DNA from: Chitinophaga pinensis
GTDB taxonomy: Bacteria > Bacteroidota > Bacteroidia > NS11-12g > UBA9320
Direction of reading: 5' to 3'
Length of the DNA: 60,603 nt
Assembly (NCBI GenBank): GCA_945907065.1
Contig: CAMDSC010000014.1
Coordinates: 1-60,603 of the forward strand
Below, piece after piece: positions 43,573 through 53,890 of this stretch. Positions within the stretch are counted from its first letter, which is position 1. Every line of letters begins with the position of its first letter. Position numbers and translations under genes: made by a program. A model generated the notes under the pieces. The model saw nothing but the letters and a program-made list of their open reading frames with translations, was not told where the DNA came from and ran no database searches.

Positions 43573-46545
43573 ATGGTTGCTTCATTCAACAGTTTTTTTA
43601 TTAAAAAAATAATCTTTTTAACGTTGTTCTTTCTGTTCTTTTTCCAGACAGAAGCACAAATTAGTTTTGATAGAATTCCAAAAGATTTTGCGATTGTTCC
43701 AAGAAACACGGCTTCCAATATCGGAACTTTTAGAGTATCCGGTGCCGTTACAGATCCTGCATATTCAACCATTGAAATCCGTTCTTATCTTAAGGGAAAT
43801 TTAAAAGGCAAATCGGTTATGAATCTTTATTTCAAAGGTTCTTCAGCCAATTTTGATTTACAATTGAACCAAACAGCGGGTTTGTTGAATTATGATTTTC
43901 AGATTTATTTAAATTCAACACTTGTAAAAGAAGTAAAATCAGTGGCCTTTGGCGATATCATACTTATTACCGGGCAAAGTAATGCCGTGGCAAACACCTA
44001 TAATGGATTGGCTAATACAAAATATCGGGATTCTTTTATTCGTTCGTTTGGCACAGCCACAACAACGGCAAGTGCCGTGGCTGCTGATACAAACTGGTAT
44101 GTGGCTAATGGAGACGGATACTATGGACAGGGCACCGTAGGGCAATGGGGATTGATAATGGCAAGGCAAATTAGGGATTCGATGCAAGTTCCTGTGGCAA
44201 TTATAAATAATGCAGTTGGTGGCACGCCTATTACCTATCATAAAAAAAACAATGGAAATCCTACGGATTTAAATACAAGCTATGGCCGGCATTTATATAG
44301 GGCAACCAAAGCCGAAGTAAATAAAAAAGCACGGTTCATGTATTTTTATCAAGGAGAGAGTGATGGCGCAGCAGCCAAATTACATGATTCGCTTTTCAAA
44401 ATAATGCACCGCGATTGGCGAAACGATTTTCCCGGCCTGGAAAAAATTTATGTGGTTCAGGTAAGGGGAGGTTGTGGTAATCCAAGCTTACAATTAAGGG
44501 AAGCACAAAGGCAATTTGAATTTGTATTGCCCATTACCCGAACCCTTACCATGAATGGATTTAATGGTCATGATGCATGTCATTTCGCTCTTAAAGATGG
44601 TTATGAATCTTTGGGTTTTGAAGCAGCAAATTGTTTGTTGGCCGATTTTTATACCAAGAAAAACAAGAGCGATGCATATCCACTCAACCCTGTTTATGCT
44701 TACTTTTCAAAATCGGATTTCACCCAAATAACCCTCGAACTAAATCAAAATATTCAGAATTTAAAAGCAGATGCTAATTTTTATCAGCTGTTTCAATTGG
44801 AAGGAAATCCGGGTGTAACAATTACAGGAGGAAGTATAATAACTAATAAAATTGTGCTTACCCTATCGGGAAAAGTATGCAAAATTGCTGGATTAAGTTA
44901 TGATGGAAAGGCGACGATTCAACCTTGGGTAACCAATAGAAACGGAGTTGGATTGCTTACTTTTTATAAATTACCAATACATGCTACCAAACGAGTTGGT
45001 GGAATTGTAAACCTTTGTGATGGAGATAAATTTACTCCAAAAATTGATACAACAGCCGGATACAATTACTTGTGGAAAGGCAAATTAAGTAAAATAACAA
45101 GCACTAAAGCCTGGCCTGAAATAAAGCCAAATCAAAGTGAAATTTTTGAACTGATTATTCAAGATAAATCTAAGTTTTGCAAAGCCGACACCCAGTTATT
45201 TTATCTAAATATTGACTCGGTTAAAAATCCAAACCTAGGTCCAAATATTCATCTGTGCCCTGGTGATTCATTTAAAACTGTATTGAATTATCCGTCCCAT
45301 TCTTTTGTTTGGAAACGTTATAATTCGGTAATTTCCAAGGCCGATAATATTGTAATTAAAAAAGAAGGGATTTATTCTTTAGATATTTTGTCTGCAAGAG
45401 GATGCCATGCCTTTGATACAATTAAAATCAGCCAATCGTTTCCTGCCAATATTTTGGATTCCAGTTACCGCATTTGCCCTGAAACCTCAGTGACACTAAA
45501 AACCGAAAGACCGTTTTCCAGTTACTTATGGAATAATGATTCAACATTGAATTTAGATTCATTGGTTGTGAAAAATGGAATGGTAAGAGTTATTGCTATG
45601 GATTCTGCAGCTTGTGTTTATAAGGATTCAGCCATAGTAGAGAATTATATAACCGAAAAAATAATCCTTGAAACTCAACCCAAATTTTGTGATTATGCGT
45701 TTCATCTTTATTTCAAACCTATAAATTGTATGTCATGGTATTTAAATGAAAACGAAATATTAAAGTCCTTTTACTATTTGACCAAAAATGATTCAGGATA
45801 TTTCAAATTTGTAGATTCTAATGGTTGTTCCCAAAGTTTAGAAATAAAACCAAAAGTGATAACAAAACCAGTTCAGCAAAATTATTCTTATCAGGTTTGT
45901 CTTGGAAAATCAACTATTATTCAACTAAATCCTGCCTATAATTACAAATGGGCTGATGGATATTTTGGAACTAAAAAAACAGTTACAAAATCAGGTCTTT
46001 ACAAATACTCCGTTTTCAATAGCTCTTGTGAATATGAAGATTCCCTGTTGGTTTGGATGCCTATAAAACCTTTATGGAATATACCTGCCGATACTACCAT
46101 TTGTGAAGGAAATAGCATTCATTTTTCCTTGCCTAGCACTTTATTAAACGCTAAAATGAACGGCATTACTTATGAGGATTCACTGACAATAAAGGAAGAA
46201 GGATTCTATGAAATAATAGGTTTCGATTCCCTAAACTGTTCATATAATTGGAGTATTAGAGTAACAGAAAAAAACTGTTTAAATAATTCAAAAAGAATAG
46301 GATTAAAAAACTTCACAATTTATCCTATTCCTGCAACAAACCATTTTGTAATAACTGCTGAAAATAATTTTACAGGATGTAAATTCATTCTTATGGATTT
46401 TGCTGGAAAGCAATTACAATTTAAATATGAGGTGATACATTCTGATGAAATAAATGTAGACATGACAGCACTTTCAGCGGGAATTTATATATTAAAGATA
46501 GTAAATAATAGCTCCTATTACAATTTCAGGGTTGTTAAAAAATAA
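43573..46545 (+). CDS. Secreted SGNH-type esterase (sialate O-acetylesterase-like) with Por-type sorting domain
   Basis: 990 residues with a signal peptide (MVASFNSFFIKKIIFLTLFFLFFFQTEAQ). The catalytic domain (about 120-360) has ILITGQSNAVAN with nucleophile S136, an NNAVGGTPI block, FYQGESDG, and the DxxH pair D334/H337 in GHDACHFAL, as in SASA-type carbohydrate esterases. Residues about 365-880 hold a beta-domain and several Ig-like CxPGD-type repeats. The end (IYPIPATNHFVI, AGIYILKIVNNSSYYNFRVVKK) is a type A type IX sorting domain. It probably removes acetyl groups from glycans outside the cell; sialate preference is unproven. Confidence 0.85.
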   Translation: MVASFNSFFIKKIIFLTLFFLFFFQTEAQISFDRIPKDFAIVPRNTASNIGTFRVSGAVTDPAYSTIEIRSYLKGNLKGKSVMNLYFKGSSANFDLQLNQTAGLLNYDFQIYLNSTLVKEVKSVAFGDIILITGQSNAVANTYNGLANTKYRDSFIRSFGTATTTASAVAADTNWYVANGDGYYGQGTVGQWGLIMARQIRDSMQVPVAIINNAVGGTPITYHKKNNGNPTDLNTSYGRHLYRATKAEVNKKARFMYFYQGESDGAAAKLHDSLFKIMHRDWRNDFPGLEKIYVVQVRGGCGNPSLQLREAQRQFEFVLPITRTLTMNGFNGHDACHFALKDGYESLGFEAANCLLADFYTKKNKSDAYPLNPVYAYFSKSDFTQITLELNQNIQNLKADANFYQLFQLEGNPGVTITGGSIITNKIVLTLSGKVCKIAGLSYDGKATIQPWVTNRNGVGLLTFYKLPIHATKRVGGIVNLCDGDKFTPKIDTTAGYNYLWKGKLSKITSTKAWPEIKPNQSEIFELIIQDKSKFCKADTQLFYLNIDSVKNPNLGPNIHLCPGDSFKTVLNYPSHSFVWKRYNSVISKADNIVIKKEGIYSLDILSARGCHAFDTIKISQSFPANILDSSYRICPETSVTLKTERPFSSYLWNNDSTLNLDSLVVKNGMVRVIAMDSAACVYKDSAIVENYITEKIILETQPKFCDYAFHLYFKPINCMSWYLNENEILKSFYYLTKNDSGYFKFVDSNGCSQSLEIKPKVITKPVQQNYSYQVCLGKSTIIQLNPAYNYKWADGYFGTKKTVTKSGLYKYSVFNSSCEYEDSLLVWMPIKPLWNIPADTTICEGNSIHFSLPSTLLNAKMNGITYEDSLTIKEEGFYEIIGFDSLNCSYNWSIRVTEKNCLNNSKRIGLKNFTIYPIPATNHFVITAENNFTGCKFILMDFAGKQLQFKYEVIHSDEINVDMTALSAGIYILKIVNNSSYYNFRVVKK

Positions 46546-46557
46546 GAAATCCCCTTT

Positions 46558-47817
46558 CTATACTGCCACATCAACCCCTGCAGGTTTTCGTATCTTTTTA
46601 ATATGCCTATCAACTATATAAATAAGAGTTAGGGCAATCACCATAGAAACCATCACCACATATCCTAACCTTTCATAATGCAAAAGATTACCTGATTCAC
46701 TCCTTACCACAATTAGTCCGGCCAAAAATGCGGCAAACCCTCCTGAAATCATGGATACTGACGAGTTAATACTCATAAAAGCCCCACGATCTTTTAATTC
46801 AGGAATAGAAGTCATAAGGGCAGAGGAAGAAATTATTCGCGAAGTAATACCTGCAAACAAAATAACATTGAGCACCATTACCTCCCAAAGCGGTGTAATG
46901 CCGAGTCGGGTATATATGGCCACCATTACGCCACTGAGAATTGTGCCAATCAAAAACATTTTAAACTGGCCAATTCTATCACACAACTTTCCAATTAAAG
47001 GACCAAAAATGATGGAGGAAATACCGGTAACGCCATAAAGTTTCCAAAGATCAATTCGCTGAATCCCTAAATTATGGACGCTAAAATCGCTACCAAAAGG
47101 CATCAACATAAAACCGCCCGTGGCCAAAAGTGTGGTAGCCAAAAAAGCCCTCAGGTAGGATTTATGAGTTAAGGTTTTATAAAGGTGAGTAAAAGCACTT
47201 CTGTCGTTTTTAATTTTTAAATGTTCATCAATGGGTTTCATATACACCACGATTATTATACCTACCAAAATGGTAAAGCCAACAATCATTGTAAATGGAG
47301 CATGCCAGCCAAAATGTGCCGCAAGCAATAACCCAACTGGCAAGCCTAATATTTGGCTAGCAGCAAAAGCCATTTGTGTAAACCCCATTACCCTACCTCT
47401 TACTTCGGCTTTAAATAAATCGGCTACTATGGCAAACCCAATCGAACCGATTACTCCTCCAAAAATACCGGTAACTATTCTTGCCATTAGTAAAAAATTA
47501 TAAGTTGGAGCAATGGCACACAAAAATGTTCCCAAAACGAAACCAGTATAGAAGAAAAGCAATAGCTTTTTTCTATCAAATCTATCCGCAAAACCTGCGG
47601 TTAACAGACCTGAAAGACCTGCAAATATTGCATAAGCCGATACAACTCTAGAAAACTGTGCGGGGGTAATTTTTAATTCCGACATTAGCTGTTCGCCTAG
47701 TGGTGATAATACCATAAAATCTAAAACCACCGTAAACTGGATGATCGATAAAATGACGATCATGAAAATTTGGTATTTCGTAAATAAGGGTTCTATTGTA
47801 GGTTTAGTTTTGGCCAT
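46558..47817 (-). CDS. MFS transporter (drug/proton antiporter-like)
   Basis: 419 residues with 12 membrane helices. FMVLSPLGEQLMSELKITPAQFSRVVSAYAI and the loop GFADRFDRKKLLL match the Bcr/CflA-like or sugar-efflux branch of the major facilitator superfamily, with a fair match to the motif-A loop. The substrate cannot be told. It is convergent with the SGNH gene (12 nt between stops) and stands alone otherwise. Confidence 0.88.
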   Translation of the reverse strand: MAKTKPTIEPLFTKYQIFMIVILSIIQFTVVLDFMVLSPLGEQLMSELKITPAQFSRVVSAYAIFAGLSGLLTAGFADRFDRKKLLLFFYTGFVLGTFLCAIAPTYNFLLMARIVTGIFGGVIGSIGFAIVADLFKAEVRGRVMGFTQMAFAASQILGLPVGLLLAAHFGWHAPFTMIVGFTILVGIIIVVYMKPIDEHLKIKNDRSAFTHLYKTLTHKSYLRAFLATTLLATGGFMLMPFGSDFSVHNLGIQRIDLWKLYGVTGISSIIFGPLIGKLCDRIGQFKMFLIGTILSGVMVAIYTRLGITPLWEVMVLNVILFAGITSRIISSSALMTSIPELKDRGAFMSINSSVSMISGGFAAFLAGLIVVRSESGNLLHYERLGYVVMVSMVIALTLIYIVDRHIKKIRKPAGVDVAV

Positions 47818-47907
47818 TAATTAAAATATTCTTTACTATTAAACCCAAACATTTAGTATTTGTTCGGTTAATTTATAAAAATTTAATCTATTCTATAATT
47901 AGTGTTT

Positions 47908-49350
47908 TTAAGTTTCAGCAGTTTCCGTTGGAATATCTTTTAAAACTCCCCCGGATAAATCTTTGGTATTTTTAACTCCCAATTTTCTCAAACTTTCGGC
48001 TTGATTAAGAAGGTTTCCACTCCCTGTTTTTAGTTGTTTAAATGCATCATCATAAGCTTTTCCTGCCTGATCAATATTTTTTCCAACCTTTTCCAAATTT
48101 TCTACAAATCCTACAAACTTGTCATACAATAAGCCACCGCGTTTCGCTATTTCCTCTGCATTGCGGTTTTGATCATCGCGTTTCCAAAGGTCAGCAATCA
48201 TTTTTATAGCACTTACTAAATGGGTTGGACTGATGAGTAAAATTCGCTTGTTATAGGCATACTGCCAAAGGTCTTCATCTGTTCTTACAGCTTCCAAATA
48301 GGCTGGCTCTATTGGGATGAACATCATGGTAAAATCGAGGCCTTTAACCAATTCACTATAATTTTTGCCGCTTAATGAATTTATATGGTTTCTTAAACTT
48401 TGAATATGGTCTTTTAAAAACACTTTTTGTTCATCCACGTCTTCAGAACTGGCATATTTTTCATAAGCCACCAAAGAGACTTTAGAGTCAATTACAACCT
48501 TTCTATCATCAGGATAGGTAAGTATAAAATCGGGTCGGTTAGCAATCCCTTCATCATCTTTTAATGATTCCTGCTTTGTATATTCTCTGCCTTTTTGTAG
48601 CCCTGATTTTTCCAAAATACGTTCCAAAATAACTTCACCCCAATCTCCTTGTTTTTTGCTATCACCTTTCAAAGCCCGAGTTAAATCATTAGCCTCCTTG
48701 CTAATTTTTTGGTTAAGCTCTAATAGTTCTTTCACCCTATCACCCAATGAAAATCGCTCCTTACTTTCCTTATCGTAGGTTTCTTCCACTTTCTTTTTAA
48801 AGCTTTCTATATTTTCAGATAAAGGCTTTAAAATACTATCCATATTGACTTTGTTTAACTCTGTAAATTTTTGAGTCTTCTCATCCAATATTGTTTGCGC
48901 CATATTTTTAAACTCGGTTTCAAAGGTTTTTCGGGTGTCGTCTATTTCTTTACGAAGCGTATTTAGTTTATCGTTTAATCCTTCATTTTGGGCTTTCAGT
49001 TGTTGAATTACACCATAATGTTCGGTTATTAAACTGTTCTTTTCATCCAAATCATTTTTGAATTTATTAACGTCTTCTTCTTGTTTTCTAAAGGTTTCAA
49101 TAGCATTTTCAAGGCGTGCTTTATTCATACTAACTTCATCCGTAACCGCCACTAATTGCTGCGATTTCTCAATCAAAAGTTTTTGGGTTTCAAATAAAGT
49201 TTGGTTTGCTGCTTCCAATTTTTGAGATTCCAAAGCAAGTTGGGTTTGCCTTTGATTATCCGAATTTTTATTAATTATTGAGCTAATAATGGTAGCTAAA
49301 ATTCCGCCACCTATTAATCCAATTACAAGCGATGTAAAGTCAAGATTCAT
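47908..49350 (-). CDS. rmuC: DNA recombination protein RmuC
   Basis: 480 residues. It has an N-terminal membrane anchor (LVIGLIGGGILATIISSII), a long coiled coil (about 35-215) and the RmuC nuclease-like domain (GDWGEVILERILEKSGLQKGREY, PDFILTYPDDRKVVIDSKVSL, MFIPIEPAYLEAV). RmuC limits inversions at short repeats and defends against some mobile DNA in E. coli. The ATG is 5 nt after a TAAATTCG -7 box. It is divergent from the symporter gene with 102 nt between them. Confidence 0.93.
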   Translation of the reverse strand: MNLDFTSLVIGLIGGGILATIISSIINKNSDNQRQTQLALESQKLEAANQTLFETQKLLIEKSQQLVAVTDEVSMNKARLENAIETFRKQEEDVNKFKNDLDEKNSLITEHYGVIQQLKAQNEGLNDKLNTLRKEIDDTRKTFETEFKNMAQTILDEKTQKFTELNKVNMDSILKPLSENIESFKKKVEETYDKESKERFSLGDRVKELLELNQKISKEANDLTRALKGDSKKQGDWGEVILERILEKSGLQKGREYTKQESLKDDEGIANRPDFILTYPDDRKVVIDSKVSLVAYEKYASSEDVDEQKVFLKDHIQSLRNHINSLSGKNYSELVKGLDFTMMFIPIEPAYLEAVRTDEDLWQYAYNKRILLISPTHLVSAIKMIADLWKRDDQNRNAEEIAKRGGLLYDKFVGFVENLEKVGKNIDQAGKAYDDAFKQLKTGSGNLLNQAESLRKLGVKNTKDLSGGVLKDIPTETAET

Positions 49351-49355
49351 AGCCG

Positions 49356-49363
49356 CGAATTTA
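49356..49363 (-). promoter_or_regulatory. Candidate -7 box (TAAATTCG) for rmuC
   Basis: TAAATTCG on the minus strand, 5 nt before the rmuC ATG, the TTCG version of the -7 element. Confidence 0.45.
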
Positions 49364-49439
49364 GGATGTTAGGAATTTAAGATGTTAGGATGTTGAGAAA
49401 TTTCCATTTAGTCTAATCTTCAAATCGTCTAATCCTTTG

Positions 49440-49447
49440 TATGTTCG
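49440..49447 (+). promoter_or_regulatory. Candidate -7 box (TATGTTCG) for the symporter
   Basis: TATGTTCG is followed by CAGCC and ATG at 49453. The box includes the upstream ATG at 49441, so a transcript started from it could not use that codon, which supports 49453 as the true start. Confidence 0.5.
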
Positions 49448-49452
49448 CAGCC

Positions 49453-50907
49453 ATGAAGCCGGAAATAATTCTATTGGTCATTGGACTTTATTTTTTAATG
49501 TTGGTTGCCATCTCCTGGTATACCTCCAAAAATGCAGATTCAAAAGCCTATTTTATTGGCAATAAAAAATCAATTTGGTGGTTGGTAGCCTTAGGTATGA
49601 TAAGTGACAGCCTAAGTGGAGTTACGTTTATTTCAGTTCCCGGCAATGTGTTTGGCGAAAAATTTAGTTACATGCAGGTGGTTTTTGGTTATGTAATTGG
49701 TAATTTTATAACAGCCTATGTTTTACTTCCGTTGTATTATCGGCTCAATCTCACGTCTATATACAGCTATCTTGGACAACGGTATGGTGATACCTCGCAA
49801 AAAACAGGTTCATTTTATTTTTTACTAAGCCGTACTTTGGGTGCCGCTGCACGTCTATTTTTGGCTGCCGGTGTTTTGCAAACCTATTTATTTCAACCTT
49901 TTGGTATTCCATTTCCCGTTTCGGTAATGATAATTATCGGGCTGATATTAATTTACACCTATCGAGGTGGTATTAAATCATTGGTTTGGACCGATGCCTT
50001 GCAATCGGTATTTTTATTAACGGCTCTTGGGCTAACCTTGTTCAATTTGTTTAATTATATCAATTGGGATACCGCCTGGAATTTAGTAGAACAAAACAGC
50101 TACAACCAAGTATTTGTATGGGATTGGTTGCCCAAAAATAATTTCTTTAAAATGGTATTGGGAGGAATGTTTATTGCCGTAACCATGACCGGTATGGACC
50201 AAAATATGATGCAAAAGAACCTGAGTTGTAAAAATATTAGCGAAGCCCGAAAAAACATTCTGTCCTATAACAGCACACTTATATTTATCAATTTCTTTTT
50301 TCTTAGTCTTGGTGTTTTGCTCTATGTGTTTGCCATGCAAAAAGGTATTGAATTACCAATGAAACCTGATGGAAAAGTAGCTACCGATGGGGTTTTCCCT
50401 TTGATGGCTTTTAATCATTTGGGTACTTGGGCTGGATTAATTTTTATAGTTGGGTTAACAGCAGCTACGTTTAGCAGTGCCGATTCGGTGCTTACTACCC
50501 TTACCACTAGTTTTTGTATAGATTTTTTAAAGGTAAACCCAGAAGAAGTAGAATCACAAACCAATAAAAACCGCCGCCATATTATTCATGTGCTTTTTGC
50601 TGTAGCTATTTTGATTAGTATTTTATTGATTCAAAAAATAAACAGTGGCGCTATTATTACTACCATCCTTACAGTAGCGGGCTATACATACGGGCCGTTG
50701 TTGGGCATGTTTGCCTTTGGTATTTTTACCATGATAAATATTAACGAACGGGGGGTAATTGCTGTTTGTGTTATTGCTCCTATTCTGACGTATTTTATTG
50801 ATATGTATTTGCCACAGATTACCGGTGGCTTTCAATTAGGATTTTTAAACCTTCCGGTTAACGGGGCTTTGACGTTTGCGGGGTTGTGGATGTTGAGAAA
50901 AAAATAA
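49453..50907 (+). CDS. Sodium:solute symporter family protein
   Basis: 484 residues from the ATG at 49453, with about 13 membrane helices. The N-terminal half holds AYFIGNKKSIWWLVALGMISDSLSGVTFISVPG and YSYLGQRYGD, and the middle VGLTAATFSSADSVLTTLTT carries the sodium-site serines and threonines of the SSS family. The solute could be a sugar, an organic acid or a sialic acid. Its stop codon lies 2 nt from that of the GH3 fusion on the other strand; proximity to a GlcNAc-releasing enzyme hints at sugar uptake (inference). Confidence 0.9.
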   Translation: MKPEIILLVIGLYFLMLVAISWYTSKNADSKAYFIGNKKSIWWLVALGMISDSLSGVTFISVPGNVFGEKFSYMQVVFGYVIGNFITAYVLLPLYYRLNLTSIYSYLGQRYGDTSQKTGSFYFLLSRTLGAAARLFLAAGVLQTYLFQPFGIPFPVSVMIIIGLILIYTYRGGIKSLVWTDALQSVFLLTALGLTLFNLFNYINWDTAWNLVEQNSYNQVFVWDWLPKNNFFKMVLGGMFIAVTMTGMDQNMMQKNLSCKNISEARKNILSYNSTLIFINFFFLSLGVLLYVFAMQKGIELPMKPDGKVATDGVFPLMAFNHLGTWAGLIFIVGLTAATFSSADSVLTTLTTSFCIDFLKVNPEEVESQTNKNRRHIIHVLFAVAILISILLIQKINSGAIITTILTVAGYTYGPLLGMFAFGIFTMININERGVIAVCVIAPILTYFIDMYLPQITGGFQLGFLNLPVNGALTFAGLWMLRKK

Positions 50908-50909
50908 TT

Positions 50910-53798
50910 TTATTTCAACGCTTCATAAATCACATCCATAATTTCTGTTCTTACGTTTTTTGTTATTAACGTTCGATTTTCGGCAGATGGATTAATACGA
51001 TTAGAAAGGAAAACAAACACAAGACCATTATCCGGATCAACCCAAATACAAGTGCCGGTAAAACCTGTATGGCCAAAACAATTATTGCTAGCAAAATGTG
51101 ATGCAGGGCTGGTTTTTCCAGGTGTATTTTCAGGCTTATCAAATCCTAACCCACGGCGACTGTCTTTACTTTGACGTTCTGTAAATTCAATAACTGTGCT
51201 TTGTTTTAAAAACCGTTTGCCGTTGTAAAATCCGTAATTCGCAAGCATTTGACCAATCTCTGCCAATTCATAAGCATTGCTAAACAAACCTGCGTGGCCA
51301 CTAACTCCTCCCAATAAGGCCGCCGAAGGATCATGAACATACCCTTGTAAAACGCCTTTGCGAAAATCTGGGTCTTTTTCGGTAGGAACAATTATGTTTT
51401 TAGCAAACTTTTGGCGTGGGTTAAAGGTCATAATATCTAAGCCCATGGGTTTGTAAAACGTTTCATCCATATAGGTGGCAAAATCCTTGTTCGTAACTCG
51501 TTCAATCATTATTCGCAGCATTATCATCCCCAAATCGCTGTAAACGTATTTGCTTTTAGTGCCCAATGGCGATGCGGCTATTTGCGCCAGCATCAGTTTT
51601 TGATAAAACTTATTTACATACAACCCTTCGTTTATTTCAAAACAAAATTTATCGGTTTTTACGGTTGATAAAACACTGTCGCGCAATTCGGGATTATCTT
51701 TAAACGTGAGATAAAAAGGTATAAAATCTTTAAGTCCAGCTTCATGAACCAATATTTGACGGATAGTAATATCTTGCTTATTGGTTTCTTTAAGCTCGGG
51801 CAAATAGTTGGCTAAAGTATCATCGAGATTTAGTTTTTTATCATCGTAAAGCTTCATTATAGCCAATGTGGTTGAGGCTATTTTGGTTACCGAAGCTAAA
51901 TCATATAATTGGTCATTTTCTACCTTTACTTTTTTATCATAAGTTTGATATCCGAAGGATTCATTATAAATAATCTGCCCATGCTGAGCCACTAAAACCT
52001 GACAACCAGGAGTAGCTTTGCTGTCAATAGCATTTTTAACAATATCATTAATTTTTAAAAGCTTTTTATAGGTTTTAGTAACGTAATTTAGAGGTTGCAA
52101 AACATCCGCCTTTTCAATGGTTTTACCGTAATTCATAGGATATTCAGTTCCTACAGAAACGCTAAGTTTGGCATCGGTTCGTTTCATGCCCCAAAGGGTT
52201 TTTGCAGCGGCTTGATAATAAGGCTCATCATCTCCAAAAGCATAAACTGTAGTTTTTAGCTCTGGAAAATTGACCATAGAATATGGGTTTCCAAAACAGA
52301 CAACAGTTACTTTGGTTTTCTCCTTAAGTTGGCTTACAAGGCTGCATAAATCCGAGGTGATTCCATAATTGTCTTTTGGATATTTATTAATGTGATGAAC
52401 GGCTACAATCACCATATCATACACTTCCAATTTAGCAACTATATTGGTGCAGTATACCACTCCAAATAATTTGTCAACCGAGTAAATATCGCATCCTCCC
52501 AACTCTTTCATTTTATTTTCAAAACCAGTTCGTCCATTTCCACCCAAGGCTATTACTGCCATTTTTTTAAAGCGTTTTGAAAATAAAGGAATATAACTTG
52601 AATCATCCTTGGCAACACAAATTTCACTTTCTACCAATTTATTATATAGACTTAGGGCATCGGTATTGTTTAAATCTTTTACTAAATCGGAATAATATTG
52701 ATTAGTCATTACATCCAAACCTGCAAATTCTTTGGCCCTTAATATTTTTTTGACTTTAGCATCTAAATCGGCCATACTAAATCTTCCATCCATTAAGGCG
52801 GTCTTAATTGTATCAATAGCTATAGGAACATTAGCAGGACAAAGCAGGATATCATTTCCGGCCAACAAAGCTTTTAATTCTATAGTCCCTTTTGGAAAAT
52901 ATTTAGCTGCTCCTTGCATATCCAAAGCGTCGGTAAATGAAAGCCCTTTAAAACCCAATTCATTTTTTAATAACCCATTTATAGCTTTAGGCGAAAGTGA
53001 TATTGGTAAATTCGTTGTAGTATCAATAGCAGGCATGTAAACGTGCGCTGTCATTATGCTCATCACACCACTATCAATTAGGTATTTGAAAGGTTTCAAT
53101 TCTATTGAATCCAGTCGTTGGCGGTTGTGTGAAATTATTGGTAAATCTTTATGCGAATCGGTCTTTGTATCGCCATGTCCAGGAAAATGCTTGGCACAAG
53201 CAATAATACCTTCATCCTGCATTCCTTTGGCATATTTCCAACCTTTGCGGGCTACATTCATTGGGTCTTCGCCAAAAGAGCGAAAATTTATTACAGGATT
53301 ATCAGGGTTATTGTTTACATCAATTACCGGAGCAAAATTCACATGAATTCCTAGGCGTTTACATTGCTTTCCAATATCGCGACCCATTTTATAAATTAGG
53401 GATTCATCTTGTATTCCACCTAAACCTATTTGATATGGATACTGAATTGTGTTGTCTAATCGCATGGACACACCCCACTCTCCATCAATAGCTACCATCA
53501 AAGGTACATTAGCCATGGACTGATATTTTTGACCTAAAAGAAGTAGATTTTGAGGATCGGTTTTAAAAAATATTATTCCTCCCACTTTATATTTAGACAC
53601 CAAAGTATCCACCTCATCCAGATGATTTCGCCCTTTCGACGGCCTCACTTCCACCATCATAAGTTGCGCTATTTTCTCCTCAAGACCCAGTCGTGCAAAG
53701 GTTTCATTTACCCACGTGTCTTTCTGAATACCTTTTAAAGGTCTGTTTTCAAAAAAAGAAATAACACAAAAAAGTGTAAGTAATAATCCCCAACGCAT
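50910..53798 (-). CDS. Exported GH3 beta-N-acetylglucosaminidase fused to a beta-lactamase-family serine hydrolase
   Basis: 962 residues with a signal peptide (MRWGLLLTLFCVISFFENRP). The GH3 barrel (about 30-370) has NFAPVIDVNNN, KHFPGHGDTKTDSH (the D214/H216 dyad of NagZ-type enzymes as acid/base) and D290 in TDALDM as nucleophile. A second alpha/beta domain follows (about 390-575), then an S12-type hydrolase (about 600-960) with SVTK, YSDLG and GHTGFTGTCIW. The fusion is known in Bacteroidota and is thought to act on peptidoglycan muropeptides. The YxN tyrosine motif reads YSD rather than YSN. Confidence 0.92.
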   Translation of the reverse strand: MRWGLLLTLFCVISFFENRPLKGIQKDTWVNETFARLGLEEKIAQLMMVEVRPSKGRNHLDEVDTLVSKYKVGGIIFFKTDPQNLLLLGQKYQSMANVPLMVAIDGEWGVSMRLDNTIQYPYQIGLGGIQDESLIYKMGRDIGKQCKRLGIHVNFAPVIDVNNNPDNPVINFRSFGEDPMNVARKGWKYAKGMQDEGIIACAKHFPGHGDTKTDSHKDLPIISHNRQRLDSIELKPFKYLIDSGVMSIMTAHVYMPAIDTTTNLPISLSPKAINGLLKNELGFKGLSFTDALDMQGAAKYFPKGTIELKALLAGNDILLCPANVPIAIDTIKTALMDGRFSMADLDAKVKKILRAKEFAGLDVMTNQYYSDLVKDLNNTDALSLYNKLVESEICVAKDDSSYIPLFSKRFKKMAVIALGGNGRTGFENKMKELGGCDIYSVDKLFGVVYCTNIVAKLEVYDMVIVAVHHINKYPKDNYGITSDLCSLVSQLKEKTKVTVVCFGNPYSMVNFPELKTTVYAFGDDEPYYQAAAKTLWGMKRTDAKLSVSVGTEYPMNYGKTIEKADVLQPLNYVTKTYKKLLKINDIVKNAIDSKATPGCQVLVAQHGQIIYNESFGYQTYDKKVKVENDQLYDLASVTKIASTTLAIMKLYDDKKLNLDDTLANYLPELKETNKQDITIRQILVHEAGLKDFIPFYLTFKDNPELRDSVLSTVKTDKFCFEINEGLYVNKFYQKLMLAQIAASPLGTKSKYVYSDLGMIMLRIMIERVTNKDFATYMDETFYKPMGLDIMTFNPRQKFAKNIIVPTEKDPDFRKGVLQGYVHDPSAALLGGVSGHAGLFSNAYELAEIGQMLANYGFYNGKRFLKQSTVIEFTERQSKDSRRGLGFDKPENTPGKTSPASHFASNNCFGHTGFTGTCIWVDPDNGLVFVFLSNRINPSAENRTLITKNVRTEIMDVIYEALK

Positions 53799-53890
53799 AG
53801 CAATAAAATAAAGGCAATTTTAGCCCCAAAAGATTTTTGGGAGCCAATTTACTTATCAACGAGCGTTGATGACGGTATAGTATTAAAAAC

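Noticed and set aside
53056-53346. Plus-strand frame opposite the GH3 barrel
   Set aside because: It is a shadow of the GH3 gene; the opposite frame has catalytic motifs.
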